This document shows, one piece after another, positions 23,791 through 34,774 of a stretch of DNA of 64,000 nt. A program made the translations under genes and the position numbers. The DNA is from Spirometra erinaceieuropaei (taxonomy: Eukaryota; Platyhelminthes; Cestoda; Diphyllobothriidea; Diphyllobothriidae). The notes beneath the pieces were generated by a model that made no database searches, was not told the DNA's origin, and saw nothing but the letters and a program-made list of their open reading frames with translations. The stretch is taken from positions 1,344,671 through 1,408,670 of the forward strand of contig CACRXP010000087.1 in the NCBI GenBank assembly GCA_902702965.1. The letters run 5' to 3'. Each line of letters opens with the position of its first letter. Position 1 is the first letter of the stretch.

Positions 23791-24639
23791 CAGCCAAAAG
23801 TCTAGACACGCGAGTTTCATTTATCTTGTGTCATTGCCGCGAGGGATATGTCTCATCAGTGGGCTCAAGCGTTCCCTATGTGTTTTCCAAACAGCCACCA
23901 TATACCTTCAATTGTAAGCCCATTGAATGGTTTGACAATGACATCAAACAGGTTAGAAGTGTTCATTCAGTCCTCTCCGTCTGTGGCATATGAATATACG
24001 CAACCGAACAATTCTGCCTCAGGCTACTTCTAATAAACCAATTGCGATGAAAGGTTATATACGTGACCTGGACACCCTTACTGAATGCCCGGTGTTTATT
24101 TCGTCTCTGAATCAGTAACCCTGGTCTTTTCCACAGTGCAGGCGTACAGCATTTTGCTAACGAACTAGCGTAAGCTCCCACTGGCTACTTCTTATATTCC
24201 ACAGGGTTGAATTCAGAGCAACTTGACACGGTAAAAAAGGTAACCGACGTAAAAACGATTTTCTGGTGAGTAGGCCGGAAAGTATTATACAGAACCTGAC
24301 CCAAGCATTTACGGTTAAATCCCCTAAAATCCATCGGAGGAAACTCTAAGTATGCAGGTTGGCAGGACGGTTATACGGTCAAAGACTTGCAAAAAACCTT
24401 GTGCGACCTTTTAACATAAAGCAATTGGTGTGAAATGCTTTAAGAAGTTTACCGAACTCTGATTTCGGAGCACTGCGAGAAGAAGGGGAAGATACAGCCG
24501 ACAAGGAAAAAAGTAGAGATAACAGCAGAGTTAAATTTGACAAACACCATTCTCTACGTTCATTTGTAAAAGCCCTGCGAAATGGACGTGTAAACTTGAA
24601 TCAGGCTCCTCGAGACAAGTATTTGCATGTTCTATTTCA
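23791..24639. other. No gene recognised
   Basis: Short open frames only (for example 23748-23993, 81 codons, plus), with no domain. No other copy is noticed in the window. Confidence 0.4.
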
Positions 24640-25865
24640 TTGACTGAATACGCCTCTGCTGCCAATTTATTAATCGGCATTTGGCAGACAGGAATGTCTC
24701 CTCAATTTTGAGTCTACGAAATTTATTTTCCCCACCCCTCACCTCCAAATTCCGCGTGGACGAACGCTCCGCCTAATATCCACCACTTTTACCGCAGGCT
24801 TATTTGAACAACGTAGCCGATATTACTCGCCTTAAAAAACTTACTTTACACAACCCCAACACTGTTGTGCGTTGGTTCTGTGTGCAAGATTAATATTCCC
24901 TCTGGAAGCATTGCATTTGGCGTCGTGCTTTGGCTAAATTAAATGTGATGAATGGCAGACGACGCCAGAACCGTCGGTCTAAAAATAGGTCACATGGTAG
25001 CCTGAGTGGAAAAAATTATTGTTTCCTGTGTAACGGGGGTTTCAGTGTCATTAAGGCCAGACGTCACTCGAATGATCAGTTGAAGTATTTACGCACCAGC
25101 CTTATCCCCTTTGGTGTGCAAGGCAGACTGTAAGTCTTGTTGTCAAGATACACGCCTACTGCTCTCCAACCCTCGTTCAGTCTGCTATTTCAATTTGGAT
25201 GAAGCAGATAACATAGGACATGTGACAGAGGACAGCAGCATACTCGCAGGGAAGTCAGCACTCCTCTGATGCTCACAGATCAGTTACTCCTCGGTCTTTT
25301 TGTGATGCGCAGTTTAAGTCGCAGACGATGCGCTACTTGTCTTCCGGGCCAAGCATGCCGTAGGTGTCTTGTTTTGCCCTGGGCTGAGTTCCAGTGAGTA
25401 GTTGTCGCTTACTGCTGAGATGGTTAGTGGATCGATCCTGGGGAGGGGGGGGGGATGGGAGTGCATTAATGTGCTGCCTGGCCTTGAACTGACGAGTGGT
25501 CTACGTCTCGCGGACAGCCAACTCTCTCCTAAGTTGAATTATGTGGAGGTCCGGAAGCTGGTGGATTTTTTAGAGTTTGTTCAATTTTGGACTTCAAAAA
25601 AGTGATTATTACTTGTAATCAGTAGGCGGTCTCTCATGTGGAACCGTATTGAGTGGGCTATGACACGCAGAGCACGCCTGGAACAAATATTGTACCTGGA
25701 GCACTGTAGCAGGGATGTCATACTCGAAGCCAGGACTTGCTGGTGTACAAGGATGAATGATGCCATGCATGCGGTTTTATTCCTCAAGGAGCTGTAAAAT
25801 ATTGCCTGAGGAGTATACTGGGATTCTAATGGCGGACATCGTTAAGAAACCTGCCAAACCGTCAA
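24640..25865 (-). repeat. Right arm of the 5.6 kb inverted-repeat structure
   Basis: Reverse complement of 20280-21560, running from GACTGAATACGCC at 24645 to GTTAAGAAACCTGCC at about 25850. A short G run near 25445 is specific to this arm. No shared coding frame is evident. Confidence 0.6.
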
Positions 25866-26239
25866 CAACCAGTTTGTTTTTGTATTTTAAAGTTGATTGC
25901 GTGTAGGTTTACTTTTCTTCGTTTGGATTACTGTCCTGGCATCCCTTTGTTTGCGCACCTACTACAACCATTCTAATGTGGGGTTCTATACTGTTAATAG
26001 CCTCTCCATTACCGGTGTTCAAATGGCTGTGAATTTCTGAAGTCCTTTTACACCAATTTGGGTTATATTTATTTAAATTTCAATTCTCCTAGTTGGCTGC
26101 TGTCCTCCAAATTATTCGACAGTTGGTTACACCGCTCTCGGGTGTATGCGTACTAATACTTAAGGGGTCCTTTGCTAAAAATTGCCATCTGCCATAGAAA
26201 CGTGTTTTCCGCTTTAATTTTCAAGAGGTGACTCTTATC

Positions 26240-27480
26240 TGTCAACTTGTTTACTGCTCGACTATTTACCTCGATTTTGTATTAGTTAAGTTGGTTTCGG
26301 AAAAACTGTCATTCGATGTGTTTTTCAGTGGTTTGGAAAACGAATCGGCTATGTATGGCATGAAGTCAAAAAGCGCGCTGAGCAGGCGCTCCTAAAAATG
26401 TATTGATAATTCAGGCGTCCGATATGCGGATGCTTCGGAAATGGTGCTATCCGGTCCATATGACAGAAATGGCTGGGGGAAAGATGGCCAGTTTTTCTTT
26501 GTTCCAATTTTTGTTCTGGAACGCTCTTAAGGAGTGTGTTAATCTGGAGCCGATCACGTCGGATGAAAGTATCCGTCAGAATTTTTGTGCGAGCCTGGTG
26601 TCGTTGTTGAAATTCGAATGTCTCGTTCTCCCAGTGATTCTCTCGAACGCTCGTCCTATTTCTCGAATATTTGCAGACGTGGATAGTCTATCAGTCATGG
26701 AGTCTGTTCTGTCGTGCATGGGCAATATGAGAGGACGTTTTTAGGCCTGCAATGTAACACACTGCATCGACTAACTGATCAGTACAGAATGCATGCATTT
26801 TAGTTGCACGCGACGGAATCTAACATGCAGTTGACGAGGATAAACTAACCAACAGTGTGTTTGAGGACCGTCTGTTCGGTTAAATGCAATGCCAATATGG
26901 CCCATTTTTACGCTGTGTATACCTCGTGGGTGAATGGTTAGAGAAGGAATATGCCTGCAGGTGTTCTTTGCGGTCTGAGAATTTGCCGTAAAAACGAGAT
27001 TTGGAAGTCAGGCCAACATATTTACCTGCGTTGTTCTGACAACGGAAGGGAATCAGCACAAGCGACTATTACTCGTTCACTTGGTTACTGCTGCCTAAAT
27101 GTAATCACGTACTAGTTAACTTGGTTTCGAGTGCGACACCTCGCTTTTAACTGTATCGCGTAAAATCGGTTTAAAATAGCAGGATTGTTTGTCGTTTGGT
27201 TTTTAGCGATAAAGCTTGCTTTTCCGGAACAAATGTCATTGCATGTGTTTTTCAGTGGTTTGAGAAATGAATCAGCTATGTTTGGCATGTAGTGAGAATG
27301 CTCACTGACTAGGCATTCTTAAGAAGTTTGTTGAAAATTCAAGCGTCTGAAATGAAGATACAATGTAAATGGTCCTATCCGGCCCATATAATAAAATTTG
27401 AAGAGTACAGACTGAGTGTCTGTCCCGGTTTTAAGGTTTGTTCTGGAAGCGTGTTAATCTAGAGGCGACCAAGGCGGATA
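26240..27480 (-). repeat. R7: two direct copies about 0.94 kb apart
   Basis: 26285-26570 and 27220-27480 align, sharing TGTGTTTTTCAGTGGTTTG, TTCA-GCGTC-GA and GGTC(C/T)TATCCGG. On the minus strand both copies encode a similar string (S-VI-SRLT then FQNK), which suggests a decayed coding ancestor. A 113-codon plus-strand frame (26403-26744) is antisense to this and is probably chance. Confidence 0.5.
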
Positions 27481-27600
27481 AAATAATCGAGATTCGCAAG
27501 TCAGGCAACGCACGTAGCCGCGTTCTTCTGGGGATTAACACAAGTGAGGTGTATGAACGCGGAGGATTTTTGAAGAGTTCACCATTCTGTTGACATACTA
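26930..27600 (-). repeat. R6 coding-like repeat, right copies
   Basis: On the minus strand, 27070-26930 reads LIPFRCQNNAGKYVGL, then DRKEHLQ and FSNHSPTRY. 27600-27490 is a second fragment matching 19990-20110. The K-YVG spacing resembles a GIY-YIG-type YIG motif but the GIY half is not evident, so I do not assign it to that family. Confidence 0.4.
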
Positions 27601-27864
27601 CACCACCACTTAAAGGTCCCAACGTGTATTTAATCAACAGAAGTGAAGTGGGATTGCATGTTTGCTGCTCACCGGTTTGCGAATAGATAGGAAGATTGGT
27701 ATTTTTGGGTTTATTTGGCACATACATATTTCATCAGGGACATAATTGTCGAGTGCTTGCTCTAGGATGCATCAGGCACCCAAAACGACCAGTTTGCCGC
27801 AAACTGACAGTAGTGATTGTTTGCGTATCACGCGATTTCGGGAAGTGGACCTCAAAATAGGCCA

Positions 27865-27882
27865 GGTGTGTGTGTGTGTGTG
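27865..27882 (+). repeat. (GT)n microsatellite
   Basis: About nine consecutive GT units, isolated, in non-coding sequence. Confidence 0.85.
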
Positions 27883-28365
27883 TTTGCGCATGACCCTTAC
27901 CAAGTTGGTCATCTTTTTTCGACAATGGTCTCTCTGCTAATTTACTACATCCCTGTGTGTAGGTCCACTTCGTGCATAAGCAATTTATGAAGAGCATTAA
28001 TCCCGAGCGCTCGCTCTGAGATCCAAAGAGCGTTTAATGGGGCTAATTAGTAGTGTGCTGGCAGAGGATGATTTTGTTGGAGCGGGAATGGACGATGCAG
28101 TGCCTTTTCCGCAATACGAACTAAGAGTAATAAGACTTTTTATTTAAGTTGACGCAGGAAGGAAACTTTGAAACCAGAGGCTGAATGAAAAACGGCGTTG
28201 TGTATTTGGGCACGTGCATATCATCATAATTGGAGTACACTTACTCGCATGACGGGTCTTTGTTTTTCTGCTGATTCGAAAATGCGACGTTAAGCGTCAT
28301 ATGCTAAAAAACGAATCCCGAAAACTCCCTCTGTCTGCGCATTAGGTTAAATGTTTCGATAAAGG

Positions 28366-29032
28366 CTTAGATCACGTCTCCGCATGGTCGTCGAATAATG
28401 GACTCCTACCAAACAATCAGAAATCAGTACAGTGTGTGTTTCGATTGCGACCCTCTCCCATTCCTGAACCTTTGGATATTCTTCCCAATGAGGAATCTTC
28501 TTTCCGGTACCTAGGTGCTACTTTATCCTCAAATCTCTCTTTCTCTCTTCATATGGAAACCCTTTTAACAAAAATTCAAAAACTTGTTTATTATATTCGT
28601 CGTCTACGTTCATATCACACACCCCAGTCCTTAATCTGGCGATTCATAGATGGCTGTATTCTTCCACTCATTCTTTATTGTTCTCCAGTTATTTTTCCAA
28701 CTTTATTTAAAAAAGATCTTATTATTTTTAAACGTGTCATTCGAATGCTCGCCTCTGCTGCTGGTGTTTCCTATCATCTTTTAGTTGATATCATCGTGCA
28801 GCGACACTTCAACTCGGTGGAGCAATTCGCTGACCAAATTCTGAATGACACCGTCCATCCCCTTCATAATGAGTTAATGGCTGCGAAATCCTTACGCCCC
28901 ATGCGTCGATGCTTCCGCCACATCCCTTGCCGCACTTCGGCCTATCGGAATTCCATACTGCCATTTCTAGCCCGGTATCTTACCTGCAAAGATGTTGAAA
29001 AACAAAAACTAAAACTCGATCTTGCACCTTAA
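28366..29032 (+). pseudogene. Non-LTR retrotransposon RT C-terminal fragment (CR1/Jockey-like)
   Basis: This encodes the thumb/connection region and C-terminus of a non-LTR reverse transcriptase. Recognisable words are AWSSNNGLLPN near 28382, then QCVFRLRPS, FRYLGATLSS, LRSYHTPQSL, ILYCSPVIFP, and HFNSVEQFADQIL to the stop at 29032. A frameshift lies near 28380, and nothing upstream is RT, so the copy is 5'-truncated as expected for target-primed reverse transcription. Its polymerase active site is absent. It is far better preserved than the relic at 16925-18532, to which it is about half identical in protein. The 3' end probably lies near 29150-29180 at an AATAAAG and a short CT run. Confidence 0.8.
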
Positions 29033-29182
29033 AGTCCTTTTTTCTTCATATATAATCATGTTCACCTGTCTGTCCAAAACCTGTTAATCTGTATGGTAAT
29101 CACTGTGTACTGGAGAACCGTTTTTGCTGAAAGTTTTGAAAGTTATTTTCAAAATAAAGCAGTCCTCTCTCTCTCTCAACCA

Positions 29183-29742
29183 TGGCGACCGCTAAAGTCC
29201 AAAACAGTAAAGTTTCCATTAACATTTCAAGGACGTGCTGCAAACCGACGGCTGCCGAAAAACGAAAACAGTAACTTTGTGTGTAACAAGAGACCCGTCC
29301 ATCTACGGGAGGCGGTATGGCCTTGCTTACGTTTGGGACTTATATCTCGATATTTGGTTGGTTGCACCGACACGTGATCCTTTCAGAGCATTGTTTCTCT
29401 GCCACCTTCGCAAGCGCAAAATAAACGAGAATCGCCCCGCCTAATTAGCTTTAGCTCCAACGATATAAGTGGATGCATTTACCGACTAGAGCCTCGTGTT
29501 TAACTTGGGGATTTAGTCTGCTTACCCTGTACATACAGTGTATCTGGATTTTGCTGGACATGTTCTGCGCTAGCTGGCATTTTGCGCTGAAAGAGATTCC
29601 GCTTACATCATCGCTCTCCGTCCATGCCTCTTCTACGCTTTTGAATTTTTCGATACTTCTACTCCTAAGCAGTCGAGTAATGCTTTACATGTGCGAGCTT
29701 GTCTCCTTGTTAAGCACCGGCCGTTAAATTGGTTTATGTCTT
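29183..29742. other. No gene recognised
   Basis: Between the RT 3' end and PLE-B. Open frames up to 94 codons occur but no domain is seen. The first part of the PLE element may be present but too diverged to read. Confidence 0.4.
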
Positions 29743-30897
29743 TTGTTCGATATATGGTCCTGGGTTCTGAATTATTCGGTCTTCCTCACCAACCGTGACA
29801 GGCTTAGCATCGTCGTTTACCCTATGGGCGTTCCAACTATAGGTTCCAAGGATAGGTTCCTGGATGTCCTCGTCTGCCGCAAAGATTGTAGTTGCCTAAA
29901 AACCAAAGTTTTCAGGAAAGCGACAAATACGACGCAAATACTGAACTTCAATAGCAACCACCCGATCAGTCATAAACGCAGTTACGTAAGGGTGCCATAC
30001 CAGCGCGTTGCGGTGCACTGAAGTGAAATGGAAGACAAGGTTGCTGAATTACAATATCTTCGACGGGTAATGAGAGCCAATGGCTACCCGGACAACTTTG
30101 TCAACCAGTGCATACGCGAAGGACACCAGAGACAAAATCCAACCAGCCCCAAATTTTGGCGGGCTCTTCCGTACGTGAAGAGCGTCTCGGAAGCCGTCAG
30201 TCGTCTTCTCACTCCACTTGGATTTGGGGTTGTACACAGGCCGTAAGGAACCATTAAGCGACAAGTCAGGAGATCAAAACGACAGGAAACGTCTGGAGTC
30301 GTTTACGGGATCTGGTATAGTTGCGGACAAAGCAACTATGTCGGAGAAACTGGGAGATTACTCCGTACGGGAATTGCCGAGCACGCAGCAGCAGTGAGAC
30401 GGGGGGACGCAAACTCTCAGGTGGCGGCATACTCGAAGGGACCCGGCCATATTTTCAAATTTCAAGAGGCCGAAATCCTCGCAAGGGGTGACAACCGCGT
30501 GAGCCGCAAGCTGCTCCAGTCATGGTTCTCAGGCCCGCAATCCATCGACAAGCACAATGACCTCCCGGTACCCTATTCCGTACTGCGATTTTCCCTGGGC
30601 TGGGGAATCAGTCACGTGGGGAGGGCGCGGACGAGCAATCATTACGGTGACAGTGAGCCAGTTTGCCGAGCAATCGTCACACCAGCATCCAGCACGGATG
30701 ACGAAATCGCAGCCATTAACGACTCGGACTCGGACCGACAAGCCACGACCGCATCAATTACGACCCCAGCAGTGATTGCGAGAAGTATTAATTGCAGTGT
30801 GCATACGATCCCACGGCAGCCAGGTGCCATATCTACTGCATTCCTGGTGCCACCTTCACCTCTATCTGCGAATGTCTCTGATGATGGATTCGAGTGA
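29743..30897 (+). pseudogene. PLE-B ORF: RT C-terminus plus GIY-YIG endonuclease, two stops
   Basis: One reading frame spans the whole interval with only two in-frame stops, TGA at 30019-30021 and TAA at 30244-30246. Order: the end of the RT domain (FLDVLVCRKDC, VFRKATNT, HPISHKRS), the linker (LQYLRRV, NGYP-NFVN, WRALPYVKSVSEA), then the GIY-YIG domain (GVVYGIW near 30300, NYVGETGR near 30330), then a Ser/Thr-rich tail ending at 30897. The catalytic Arg found as TR-EH in PLE-C and PLE-F is Gly here (RTGIAEH), so the endonuclease is probably dead even apart from the stops. The end of the frame overlaps the hammerhead motif. Confidence 0.85.
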
Positions 30898-30925
30898 GAA
30901 TCCGAAACGTCAGGCGAATAAATTT
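30868..30925 (+). ncRNA. Hammerhead ribozyme motif of PLE-B
   Basis: CTGATGA at 30878-30884, stem II GGATTC (30886-30891) closed by GAATCC (30898-30903) with loop GAGTGA, GAAA at 30904-30907, and GTC at 30909-30911. All core positions are intact. Stem III is minimal (AC/GT). Stem I forms between TGTCT upstream and AGGC downstream with G-U pairs. Expected cleavage is after C30911. The minimal stem III suggests activity as a dimer, as described for PLE hammerheads. Confidence 0.75.
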
Positions 30926-30965
30926 CTTGTTCCAATGATCGCATCTTCATCTTCTGAATTGTCTT

Positions 30966-32157
30966 GAACAGCCAACAGGGTGTTTTCCAAAGCTCGTTCT
31001 GCTGATGAAAAACTGAGCAGTGGAATGTCTGCGTAGGTTCAGCTTCACATCCTGCTTCAGGCACGTCCCTACTAGATGCATCATTTGGGGACGTGGGACA
31101 CATCAGTCCGACCCTGTCTATTTAGAAAGGTGTTCATCAGCAAGAATTCCAGTCTCTATCTTTACATACTATTTGCTCCTATGGTTTCCGGTGTCAAAAT
31201 TCAGGCAACGGCTTCTGACGTACTCTCCGGTCTATGGACTATTTCATCACCGTCAGGTGCGCCAGTCGCGGATAGATCAAAGCATTTCAGCATCGGCATG
31301 ACTAATGACGAGAGCCCGCTAACCAGATTGTGACGAGAGGAATTAAAACAGCCTAATGTCTTCTGCGCTGATGCACCAAGCGCATGCCGACGCAGTTGTC
31401 CATCCACGCAGACAACAAATCATCGTCCGCATATCTGCGTCCAGCAGCACAACGAGACCGTAATCGCTCTGACCAGTCAGCTCAGCTAATCACATGGACC
31501 TGGTGGTAGGGGGTGTGTTTTGATTCCCGGCTGCGACTGTCCTAAAATAGAACAACACTGTTTTTTATCCATGTTGTCTTCGCAAGTGGACACTTAAGCG
31601 CACTGACAAAAAGCTTGGACACAATTTTGGTTGTCGGCATGTTAGCCTGGGCACTCTGAATTCCATCTTTGAAAGCATAATGTCGGCACTTAGTTCAGAT
31701 AGGATTTCAGCTCTAGACAGACAGCTTTGTTTACGTGCGTAAGTGTTTAAATTGTAGGTTGTTTTGATTTCTGCATTTCTGAATGAAGTAATATAACCGC
31801 GTGCGCAGGAGTCCTATCAAAGCAGGTTCAATTACATTGAGAGACGCGCAGTTGGCTTTTGTTGTTTTTGTTAGAGTAGGGCATGTTTAATTCCCTTTGA
31901 AGTTTGAATAGTCATCGCGCGCGGTTAATAGATCTAGACGTCACCAGGAAAGGAGAGAAATTGAGTTGATTGGTGGACCTATATGGTACGTTCGAGGTGT
32001 TAGTTTGACTGACAATGCGACAGGTCATTGGAATGGCCACTACTGGCCACCATCATTATCATCACTGGCATCTGAATCCTCACCGTCAGCATTACTCAGT
32101 CACACCCAACTCTGTGTTTTGTCTATGGCCGGTTTTAAGGCCGAGTGGGCTGAGCTA
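30966..32157. other. No gene recognised
   Basis: Several 60-90 codon open frames occur on both strands around 31020-31400, without a domain. The region is moderately GC-balanced to 31500 and then AT-rich. No shared repeat was noticed. Confidence 0.4.
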
Positions 32158-32905
32158 CTGAGCATTCGGTTGACATTTCACACTGCAGGTCTGTACGCAC
32201 AGTCAAAAGATTCACTCCGACTTTATGTCAGAATACAGTAGCATGTAACATATAATTCTGTGTCGTCCAACAAAAATAAGCAAAAAAGTGACCATGTAAG
32301 TTGACGCTTATTTTTATCAAGATGATTTTTTGCAAATACTAGTGCAATGAGCGCTGCGATGTCGGTTATCATAGAGCAACATCTCACATCAACTGCTGAT
32401 AACTACTCTGACGACCATGAATGAGGAATTATTTCCGGCAACTGTTAATGATTCTGAGGCAAGTAGTGTTACTCGTTTTTCATGCATATTTTTTCCTCAT
32501 TTGAGATATTTACCGACAATCAGTAGTTTGCAATGGATAGAGACACCATGCTTAATTTTTCATGCCCATCTAGGTAAAGCTTATTTTTACACCGTTAATA
32601 TCAGAAGGTCTACTCTGTTTAAATATGCAACATGGGTTTCTGCTTCTCCCTTATTATTCCATACTAATATTGTAGCCGGCGCACCCTGAGAAACAATGAC
32701 CGAAGCTCTGAAATATGATCTGGATGACGAGTTTGCTATGCTGATTATCAAGAGCATTTTTGGTTCCAAGTGTGCTCCACGTATCCCCGGATTATTTTGA
32801 ACTCAGCTTGCCGTTGTCGTAAGATTAGAGTTTTAAAGCTACACTCAACACAGCTCGGGTTAAGGAAAATCGTGTATTTCTCTGCGCCATTAGCAAGGTT
32901 CCATA
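32158..32905 (-). repeat. R3 repeat, right copy, complete at its outer end
   Basis: Reverse complement of 18850-19613. It starts at GCATTCGGTTGACATTTCAC (about 32162) and ends near the GCGCAGAG block at 32880. It gives the sequence expected at the left edge of the assembly gap. Confidence 0.65.
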
Positions 32906-33721
32906 CATCGCATATGACGTTTTGCAGTGGAGGTGGATCGTGTTTTATGCTCCATAGGCAACATTGGCAAACGGACAGATACGGTGCGATCTGAATTGAC
33001 AGTACGCAGTTTCTAAATAGCTCATGCTGAAAAATTTTTGGAACTGATAAATACTCCTTATTTTACTAGAGCGTTTTAAATGAGTTTAGTACACTTTATG
33101 ATGTGTGTAGGAGAGGACTCTTATATGTCCATAAAATATATTTGATTTTATATGGGTTTCAAAGATCAATGAAACTATTTAATTACTGATATCTTCATAC
33201 CGCTAGCGATTGCAACATATACTGATGACTGAAATGACAGGCATCTAATTAACTTCATTATTATACATTTGCTTGGAGCCTGGTATTCATCTGGTAGATT
33301 ATGAATTGAGTATTTAGAAAGTCCTGGTTAGGCAGCCAGTTTACTATATCGGGTCTACTAAATTCCAGACATTGATGTAGACGGCGCGAGTAACTTGACC
33401 CCAATGTGATTAACCTCACGGCTGTCGGTGGGACCTCGTTGCTCAGATGATTGAGGCGCTCGCTGTACTCAAACCTTCTCCTTGAAGTCAAGGTTTTGAA
33501 TATCACAGAGTTTGCCCTATTTTTCACAATTCGGTCGTAGTGAATCATTTTACTAAACTCGATTAAGATATATTTGTGTGCAATATGTAATTATTAAAGG
33601 CTACTTTCTTGCTGATGACAATCAACCACCAAATTAGAATTTTAATGGTCCGCTTGCGTTGCGATAATGCATAGTGTGGCGCAAAGCGATTACTTTTAAC
33701 TACGGATGCGCTTCAAATATA
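32906..33721. other. No gene recognised
   Basis: AT-rich spacer between R3 and the family-2 MITE. A 95-codon minus frame (33261-33548) shows no domain. Confidence 0.4.
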
Positions 33722-34771
33722 CAGTACGTAACCGATCTCACAAAATAATGGCCGAATTTCTGAAATGGATTTCGATTAGAAAGGATTACTTTGGTAGGGT
33801 TTTAATATTGATTAGCATTCAGCATAATCCTATAACAATTCGGACTCACTAGAATGTCGGCTTTAAGATGCACTCCTTTCTGACCATCTGCAGAAACCGC
33901 ACTCGGTAGCAAATGACTAATTAATTGGCATGCATATTTCCTGTCGACTTTTGATAAGCTTATAAATTTAAATATATTGTATAGGAAACATGCACAAAAT
34001 ATGCTTCCTTTTACTTGGGTGGTAGCAAATCACATTGTCTTTATATTTATATTTAAAATATGCCTCCTTTTACTCGGGTGGTAGCAAATCACATTGTTTT
34101 TATATTTGATATGCGATGAAATTGTATATTCAGGTTTTTAAAAAGTTTCTAATTATGATATTTTTAAGACCGTTCGATGTCCATGCACACAGGACCGTAT
34201 ATGCCCGTTTACCAATGCTCCTTACTAAATATCCAACGCAGTTCGGATATATTGCGAAGTGTTAGGAACTCTATGCGGTGTCTTTTTATAGGCTTAGACC
34301 AGTATATGATTTTCTTTACGCAGAAAGCATGCACCTTGTAGAGTGAGATCGCTAAACGCTGATGCAATGGCAGATCAGGCTCAAAATTATTCGATCGTCG
34401 AAAAACGTTTTTAAAACCTTAATATACACTTTCTTCAAACGTAAACTATAGAGCCAATATGATTTTCTACCACCCGAGAAAGAAAAATCATATTTTGTGC
34501 ATGTTTCATATGCGATATATTTGAATTTAAGAGACTATCGAAAATCAATAGGAGAAATTTTTGCCAATAAAGTAGTCGTTGCTTACCCAATGCGGTATCC
34601 GGAAGAGGTCAAAAAGAAGGGCATTCAAAATCCGACATCCTAGTGAGTTTGAAATACTTTGGAATAATGCTGCATGCTAATTGATATCACAACCCCGCCT
34701 AAGTAATCCTTCCTAATCAAAAACTCATTCCAGAATTTTGGCCAAAATTTTATGAGATCCGTCACGCACAG
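33722..34771. mobile_element. Foldback MITE family 2, full copy
   Basis: A 1050-base element with inverted arms: left CAGTACGTAACCGATCTCAC after a TA, right complement GTGCGTGACGGATCTCAT. The right target reads CA instead of TA. Arms share TAGAAAGGATTACTT, GCATAATCC and GTCGGCTTT. The core contains TCAAAATTATTCGATCG. No transposase. It lies within the inverted R1 copy at the same site as the fragments at 10905 and 12097, so insertion preceded R1 amplification. Confidence 0.75.
33996..34113 (+). repeat. 59-base tandem duplication inside the family-2 MITE
   Basis: Two units, 33996-34054 and 34055-34113, each with AAAATATGC-TCCTTTTACT and GGTAGCAAATCACATTGT. The units are near-identical. The other family-2 copies have one unit. 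Confidence 0.75.
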
Positions 34772-34774
34772 CAG

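Larger units (their letters stand above)
29743..30965 (+). mobile_element. Penelope-like element PLE-B, 5'-truncated
   Basis: A PLE copy from the end of the RT domain, through the linker and GIY-YIG endonuclease, to the 3' hammerhead-like region and the terminal block shared with PLE-A and PLE-C. The RT catalytic core is missing. It is flanked upstream by unassigned sequence and downstream by a non-PLE stretch. Confidence 0.85.

Noticed and set aside
26930..27070. A GIY-YIG nuclease, from the YVGLTSKSR and DRKEHLQ strings on the minus strand
   Set aside because: Only a YIG-like half is seen; no GIY half or catalytic Glu in register, so recorded as repeat R6.
29743..30897. TGA at 30019 as a recoded Cys or selenocysteine codon
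   Set aside because: The copy also has a TAA and lacks the catalytic Arg, so ordinary decay explains the stop.
33996..34113. CRISPR-like direct repeats (also 46061-46144)
   Set aside because: Only two adjacent units without spacers in a eukaryotic genome; simple tandem duplications.
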